The notes beneath the pieces are model-generated. The model had not been told where the DNA came from. It searched no databases and was given only the letters and a program-made list of their open reading frames with translations. Below, in pieces: positions 5,738 through 9,679 of a DNA stretch of 9,679 nucleotides. The stretch is from an uncultured bacterium (GTDB lineage Bacteria > Cyanobacteriota > Vampirovibrionia > Gastranaerophilales > Gastranaerophilaceae), in the NCBI GenBank assembly GCA_948742005.1, contig CAPYQR010000049.1, forward strand, positions 1-9,679. The letters run 5' to 3'. Position 1 is the stretch's first letter. The number at the start of each line of letters is the position of its first letter. Made by a program: the position numbers and the translations under genes.

Positions 5738-6397
5738 ATGGATAAAAAGAAAGTTTTTATAATTAATGCTTCTCCAAGGAAGAATTGGAATTTAGACGAG
5801 TTATGTAAAAATTTTTCAAAAGGAGTGAGCGACAAAGGGACTGAAGCGGAAATTATATATTTATATGATATTAATTTTAAAGGGTGCCAAAGTTGTTTTG
5901 CCTGCAAATTGAAAAACGGCAAAAATTACGCAAAATGTTCATATCCTGATGAATTAAAACAAGTGCTTGAAAAAATCACAATATCAGATGCAATTGTTTT
6001 TGCAACCCCTGTTTATTTCGGCGATGTTTCAGGGGTTATGAAAATGTTTATTGAACGATTGTTTTTCCCTTTTGTAAAATATGATAAAAATTACACATCC
6101 CTTGCAAAAAAGATAAAAACAGCCGTAATTTATACAATGAACGTTAAAAAAGAAATTTTTGAAGAATTTTATCTTGGTAAAGATAACAAAGGCCCAATCG
6201 GCTTTTTTGAAACCTGGATTGAAAAAGTTTATACAAAACCAAAAAGAATCTGTGCTTTTGATACGTTTCAATTCAGCGATTATTCAAAATATGAATCGGA
6301 AGTTTGGGATAAAGAAGCAAAATTAAAACAAAAACAAGAAATCTTTCCTCTTGAATTAAAAAAAGCTTATGAAGCAGGGGAGAGTTTTTTGGAATAA
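5738..6397 (+). CDS. flavodoxin-fold NAD(P)H-dependent oxidoreductase (FMN reductase family)
   Basis: A 219-residue cytosolic flavoprotein of the NADPH-dependent FMN reductase/flavodoxin-like family, expected to bind FMN and reduce quinones, nitro compounds or similar electrophiles with NAD(P)H. The FMN phosphate loop is FIINASPRKNWN (7-18, Ser12-Pro-Arg14); ATPVYFGDVSG (89-99) is the second flavin-binding loop, followed by the MKMFIERLF helix. Residues 49-67 carry GCQSCFACK and a further Cys (Cys50, 53, 56, 67), a Cys pattern common in this subfamily from anaerobes. The exact substrate is not readable. A good ribosome binding site, AAGGAA (5725-5730), stands 7 bases before the ATG. It is transcribed away from the HxlR gene with palindromic DNA between them, the usual arrangement for a redox-regulated oxidoreductase, and ends ahead of a strong terminator. 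Confidence 0.92.
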   Translation: MDKKKVFIINASPRKNWNLDELCKNFSKGVSDKGTEAEIIYLYDINFKGCQSCFACKLKNGKNYAKCSYPDELKQVLEKITISDAIVFATPVYFGDVSGVMKMFIERLFFPFVKYDKNYTSLAKKIKTAVIYTMNVKKEIFEEFYLGKDNKGPIGFFETWIEKVYTKPKRICAFDTFQFSDYSKYESEVWDKEAKLKQKQEIFPLELKKAYEAGESFLE

Positions 6398-6416
6398 GAC
6401 AACAAGATTTTTTATA

Positions 6417-6468
6417 AAAAGCAAAAGCAGTCTCGTGTTTTATATTGATTCAGACTGCTTTTGCTTTT
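6417..6468. terminator. bidirectional rho-independent terminator
   Basis: A perfect 17-bp inverted repeat, AAAAGCAAAAGCAGTCT (6417-6433) with its complement (6452-6468), encloses an 18-base loop. The A-rich and T-rich outer stem ends supply a U-tract in either direction; the minus-strand side continues as CTTTTTATAAAAAA. It sits between the stops of the oxidoreductase (6397) and the convergent autotransporter (6492) and can serve both. Confidence 0.85.
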
Positions 6469-6491
6469 AGGTTTGAGAATATATTTGATTT

Positions 6492-9059
6492 TTATTTTAA
6501 TTGGCTTAATTCAACTTCTGTTTTTGGTAATTCAAGTTTTAAGTGGTTTGTTTGTGAAATCGGTCTGCTGTTGTTTTTGCCAAGCAAAATGCTGAAACCT
6601 GCTTGTAAGCCGATACCGTTTCTGCCGCCGTTTGTGATGTATGCTTGTAAGAAACCTGTGAATTTTTCGCCCCAAGTTTTTCTAACTCCTAAACCATATT
6701 TTACAAATGGTTTTATACTCATGTCGGGCAATGATACATTGTTTGCTTGGAATTTTGTTTTGTCTATAACATTCCAAACCATGCTTACGCCTGCATAAGG
6801 CTGCCAGCCGTTTTTCAAATTACCGATAAATTTAACCCCCGGTTCAATTTGAATTGCGTTCAATGGGTCTGAATTAACGTGAATACCTGCAGCGTTTGTA
6901 TAATCGAATGTATTAACAAATGAATATGACATTAACAAGCTTGGTTGAATGATGAATTTTCCTCTATTTTCCCCTCTTCCTAATTCAAGGTTATAACCTG
7001 TTTTACTAGCAATACCTGCCATTAGCATTGTTAAATCTTCAGACCCATACATTGTGCTTGCTTGAGCGACGCTAGCCCCTGTGTTTAAGGTTAAGCCTGT
7101 GAAGAAATTACCTTTATATGCCATACCGACTAAACCAAGTGTGCCGCCATTTTGATAGATGCTGACATTATCATAAGATTGGCGTGAGCCGTTGTATCCG
7201 GCATAAACGCCATACATTGTATCCCAGCCGTTAGCATGCTCAAAAAGTTCGCTTTCGCCGCCGAAGAATGTTCCATAAGCAGTATTATTTACCTTTGGAC
7301 CGTTCTTTAATGCCACACTTTCAAATGTTGCATAAGGTCTGAACCAAACAGCTTTATCATCATGTGCTGCCATTAACGGGTCATAAGCTAAGCCTCCTGT
7401 GGCACTTGCATATTTATTTCTTAATTTCATTGCCTGACGTTGCTTTTTCGTCATCAACATGTACATATCCATGTTTCTAAATGCTTCATCATAAGAATTT
7501 AATTGTGTTAAATATCCGCCAAGCTGTGCTGCAACAGGAGCTGCCAAAATTGCAGGGTTGAAGCTGTTATATCCGCCGCCTGCGAATCTGCTGAATGTGA
7601 AATCGCCGTTTGTTTCATCATAAGCTACATTGTATCTGTAGATTGGCGATAATGCTTTTAAGCCTTGAGAACCTGTATAATCAACAAAGCCTGTAAGTCC
7701 GCTTGCTTGTGGTACGAAATTAATTTTTGTTTCATCATCTTGCGCATCAGAAATCAAATTAAATCCTGCAACATGAAGTTTTGCAGAAGTGTTTGGTGTT
7801 TTTATATTTGCTATATCAACATTAAAAGTATCCATTGTTTTATTTGCTAAATCAGCATCAAGATAAAGATTTGAGCTTTGAGTTAAGGTTAAACCCGCTA
7901 AATCAATAAAGTTAACTGCGCCGTTTCTAAGGTCAAGCGAACCGCCTTGAAAATCAAGCGTATTTGTACCGCCGCTTAAAAGATTGTCATCAGTGTATCT
8001 TAATGTGCCTCCGTTTAAAATCCAATAAATATCTTTATCTTGTTTTTCGCTTCTGATTAATTCAGCTCCGCTCATCTTAACAGTAGCTTGCACAGGGTCA
8101 AATTTGCCTGAAAATTCTATGTTTTTATTTCCTGTGAAAATAACTTCATTATTTTTATCGTTTGATGTGATATCGTCTGATATTTTAATTATTCCGCTGT
8201 TTGTTTCAATTGTTACTTTAGCAGTGCCGTTTGCTGCATCGCTTTCAAGATATATTGCGTTTGTTGCGCTTCCTTTTGTGTTGGCTAATGTAACGTTTTT
8301 TGTATCCGCAACAATTTTTAATTCACTTCCGCCATTAACATGCAGTGCACCTTTAGAAGAGTCATCAACATTAACATTATCTAAATTAACATCTTTTAGG
8401 GTTAATGTTGCTTTATTTGTGCTGTCGCCAACGATAATGCCGCTTTCGGTAATTGTGTTGCCGTTACCTTGTACGGTTAAAGTGCCGACTAAAGTTTCAC
8501 CGCCTGCTGTTTCATTTCCTGTCATTGAATAAGTATTTGTTTCGCTGCTTCCTGTTTCATCTACTGCGCTAACTAAACTTTTTCTTTTGCTGAAAAGTTT
8601 ACCGTTTGTATTGTTGTATGTTACAAAATTATTTGTATTTGCCGAAACACCTGATAAATTAATATTATTATCCAGAGCTACTTTGTTTCCTAGATTTGTA
8701 AATGTATATTCGTTATCTGTACCGTTTGTTTTGGCTAAATTAATTTCATTAACGTTTAATTTACCGTTTATTTTAGATGAAGATGAATTCAGTGTATCAC
8801 CCCAGTCAAATTTTAAGTTCACAGTGCTGTTGTTTGCTATTGAAAGATTATCAAGATTAACATCTTTAGCACTTTCACCAAGCAAGCTTAAAGTTGAACC
8901 GTTTTCAAAAGTCAAGGTGTTGTTATCAAATAAATTTTCACCTATTGTTAAAGTTTTGCCGCCTGCAATTTTAACATCTCCTGTAAAATTATTTAATTTT
9001 GTTGATGTATAATCAGACGATAAAAGCAGGCTTCCTGTTCCTGTTATTGTGTCTTTAAA
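6492..9059 (-). CDS. autotransporter: passenger remainder and C-terminal beta-barrel (downstream of a frameshift)
   Basis: The C-terminal part of a type Va autotransporter. Numbering residues from the TTG at 8915: 1-450 is a Thr/Asn/Gly/Asp-rich passenger of short beta strands typical of a right-handed beta-helix; 451-515 is a linker (NPAILAAPVAAQLGGYLTQL, then a helix rich in Met, Lys and Arg) that probably plugs the pore; about 520-779 is the barrel, from KAVWFRPYATFE to QAGFSILLG, with alternating aromatic strands. Autotransporters normally end on an aromatic residue of the last strand; here a polar tail of about 28 residues follows (780-807). The TTG is only the first start-like codon after a stop at 9075-9077 in this frame; protein-like sequence (ITGTGSLLLSSDYTSTKLNN) continues upstream and joins the next entry if one base is restored near 9054-9059. 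The passenger would be displayed at the cell surface; its ligand is unknown. Confidence 0.88.
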   Translation of the reverse strand, partial: FKDTITGTGSLLLSSDYTSTKLNNFTGDVKIAGGKTLTIGENLFDNNTLTFENGSTLSLLGESAKDVNLDNLSIANNSTVNLKFDWGDTLNSSSSKINGKLNVNEINLAKTNGTDNEYTFTNLGNKVALDNNINLSGVSANTNNFVTYNNTNGKLFSKRKSLVSAVDETGSSETNTYSMTGNETAGGETLVGTLTVQGNGNTITESGIIVGDSTNKATLTLKDVNLDNVNVDDSSKGALHVNGGSELKIVADTKNVTLANTKGSATNAIYLESDAANGTAKVTIETNSGIIKISDDITSNDKNNEVIFTGNKNIEFSGKFDPVQATVKMSGAELIRSEKQDKDIYWILNGGTLRYTDDNLLSGGTNTLDFQGGSLDLRNGAVNFIDLAGLTLTQSSNLYLDADLANKTMDTFNVDIANIKTPNTSAKLHVAGFNLISDAQDDETKINFVPQASGLTGFVDYTGSQGLKALSPIYRYNVAYDETNGDFTFSRFAGGGYNSFNPAILAAPVAAQLGGYLTQLNSYDEAFRNMDMYMLMTKKQRQAMKLRNKYASATGGLAYDPLMAAHDDKAVWFRPYATFESVALKNGPKVNNTAYGTFFGGESELFEHANGWDTMYGVYAGYNGSRQSYDNVSIYQNGGTLGLVGMAYKGNFFTGLTLNTGASVAQASTMYGSEDLTMLMAGIASKTGYNLELGRGENRGKFIIQPSLLMSYSFVNTFDYTNAAGIHVNSDPLNAIQIEPGVKFIGNLKNGWQPYAGVSMVWNVIDKTKFQANNVSLPDMSIKPFVKYGLGVRKTWGEKFTGFLQAYITNGGRNGIGLQAGFSILLGKNNSRPISQTNHLKLELPKTEVELSQLK

Positions 9060-9358
9060 GCACCGCCTATAACATTATATGTTGTATTGTTTCCAATTTT
9101 AATGCTATCTATATTATCAGCATTAGAGGTTAATTTTCCTGATTGAATTTCAACGGCTTGTGCTATTTTGGCATTGTTTACAACATCACCTTTAATTTTT
9201 GTTATACCTGGTTGCGGCGGTTGTGTGTCATCATGGATATCACTATCCGGATATGTGTATGAACTTGTAATTTTATTTTCATTAGTACCGCCCGTTAAAA
9301 TTAAAGTGCCGTAGTTGTGGATTTCCTTATCGGCGATTTTAAGATTGTCTAAATTTGT
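8382..9358 (-). repeat. degenerate ~80-residue passenger repeats
   Basis: A motif like L-D-N-L-x-I recurs along the passenger: NLDNLKI (ends near 9335), NIDSIKI (about 9110-9095), NLDNLSI (starting about 8855) and NLDNVNV (starting about 8384). Spacings are about 80, 86 and 157 (two times 78) residues. A second recurring block, VxNNAxITQ, falls near 9656, 9425 and 9176, at 77 and 83 residues. They look like protein-level repeats of a beta-helix rather than recent DNA duplications. Confidence 0.6.
9044..9077 (-). other. frameshift junction in the autotransporter
   Basis: Two overlapping frames meet here. The upstream frame reads GGC GGT GCT TTA AAG ACA CAA TAA, stopping at 9046-9044; the downstream frame is open only from 9074. 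Adding one base to the TTTAAA stretch (9054-9059) gives Gly-Gly-Ala-Leu-Lys-Asp-Thr-Ile-Thr-Gly and one continuous passenger. The lesion is therefore a one-base loss (or equivalent net shift) relative to an intact gene. Confidence 0.75.
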
Positions 9359-9679
9359 TGTAAAAATACCATTTTCACCTTGTTCTTTTTCTATTCCAAA
9401 TGTTTTTTGAGTAATAACTGCATTGTTTGTAACTTCGCCTAAAATAGCAGTAATACCGTTGCCGTTAATGTTTTGAGATAATGTTCCATCCCAAAGCGCA
9501 AGGTCGCCGTTATTAATTACCGAGCTTGTTAAATTGCTTGGATTTAAATCAGCAGTACCTGTTGAACCGATTTTTAGCGCTCCTGTTATTTTTCCGCCAT
9601 TTTGAGCTTCTAGTGCGCCATTTACGTTAATTTCTCTTTGAGTGATTATTGCATTATTTTCAAGAGATAAGGTTCCGTC
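9060..9679 (-). CDS. autotransporter passenger, N-terminal-side fragment (partial, upstream of the frameshift)
   Basis: The minus strand is open from the right edge of the window in a second frame and encodes more of the same passenger, reading for example ENNAIITQREINVNGALEAQ, then VTNNAVITQKTFGIEKEQ, then VVNNAKIAQAVEIQSGKL. This is the Asn/Thr/Gly/Ile-rich style of the downstream 807 residues. In this frame it would end at TAA 9046-9044, after Gly-Gly-Ala-Leu. The signal peptide and true start lie beyond 9679. A Pro/Gln/Asp-rich insert (DSDIHDDTQPPQPG, around 9206-9247) interrupts the repeat pattern. Together with the previous entry at least about 1060 residues of this protein lie in the window. 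Whether the frame break is real, programmed or an assembly error cannot be told here. Confidence 0.8.

Noticed and set aside
8913..8915. TTG at 8915 as the true start of the autotransporter
   Set aside because: It has no signal peptide or convincing ribosome binding site, and passenger-type sequence continues upstream through the frameshift to the window edge.
8104..9012. Two plus-strand frames of about 140 residues (8104-8532 and 8587-9012)
   Set aside because: Both are antisense to the autotransporter passenger, whose repeat pattern and barrel are convincing; no domain or ribosome binding site is seen for them.

Overview
This window looks like an AT-rich chromosomal stretch from a diderm (outer-membrane) bacterium. 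The outer membrane is supported by a large autotransporter with a C-terminal beta-barrel domain (minus strand, 6492 to the right edge). Low-GC coding, Lys/Asn-rich proteins, and a Lys/Asn-rich membrane protein starting with a short 'KISFK' segment resemble, from memory, gut Candidatus Gastranaerophilales (Melainabacteria/Vampirovibrionia). That placement is inference from style, not a database match; Fusobacteria or other AT-rich diderms are alternatives. I see no rRNA, tRNA, CRISPR array, insertion sequence or integrase.

Layout. (1) 1-1405, plus: an AMP-forming acyl-CoA synthetase (ANL superfamily), cut by the left edge and broken near 266-296, where the frame changes and the phosphate-binding loop (YTSGTTG) is missing. 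(2) 1398-2138, plus: an alpha/beta hydrolase overlapping the synthetase stop by 8 bp, so probably co-transcribed. (3) 2130-4283, minus: a DtxR/MntR-fold regulator with a degraded metal site and Cys-rich tail, 33 bp downstream of a 534-residue multi-pass membrane protein of unknown function. (4) 4284-4433: a compact divergent promoter region with two back-to-back TTGACA boxes. (5) 4434-5342, plus: biotin synthase bioB with no other biotin genes nearby and an unusually short C-terminus. (6) 5301-5621, minus, and 5738-6397, plus: an HxlR regulator divergent from a flavodoxin-fold NAD(P)H/FMN oxidoreductase, separated by nested inverted repeats. (7) 6417-6468: a strong hairpin terminator between convergent genes. 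(8) 6492-9679, minus: a giant autotransporter, N-terminus off the right edge, with an apparent one-base frameshift near 9044-9077.

How it works together. The synthetase/hydrolase pair suggests handling of acyl-CoA or acyl esters. The HxlR regulator has one Cys near its N-terminus and one as its last residue, which resembles the YodB-type redox switch; with the divergent flavin oxidoreductase and the palindromic intergenic region it is a plausible electrophile/quinone-response module. The autotransporter would display a beta-helical repeat passenger on the cell surface. Both the synthetase and the autotransporter carry reading-frame lesions, so either these loci are decaying or the assembly has small indels; read mapping would decide.
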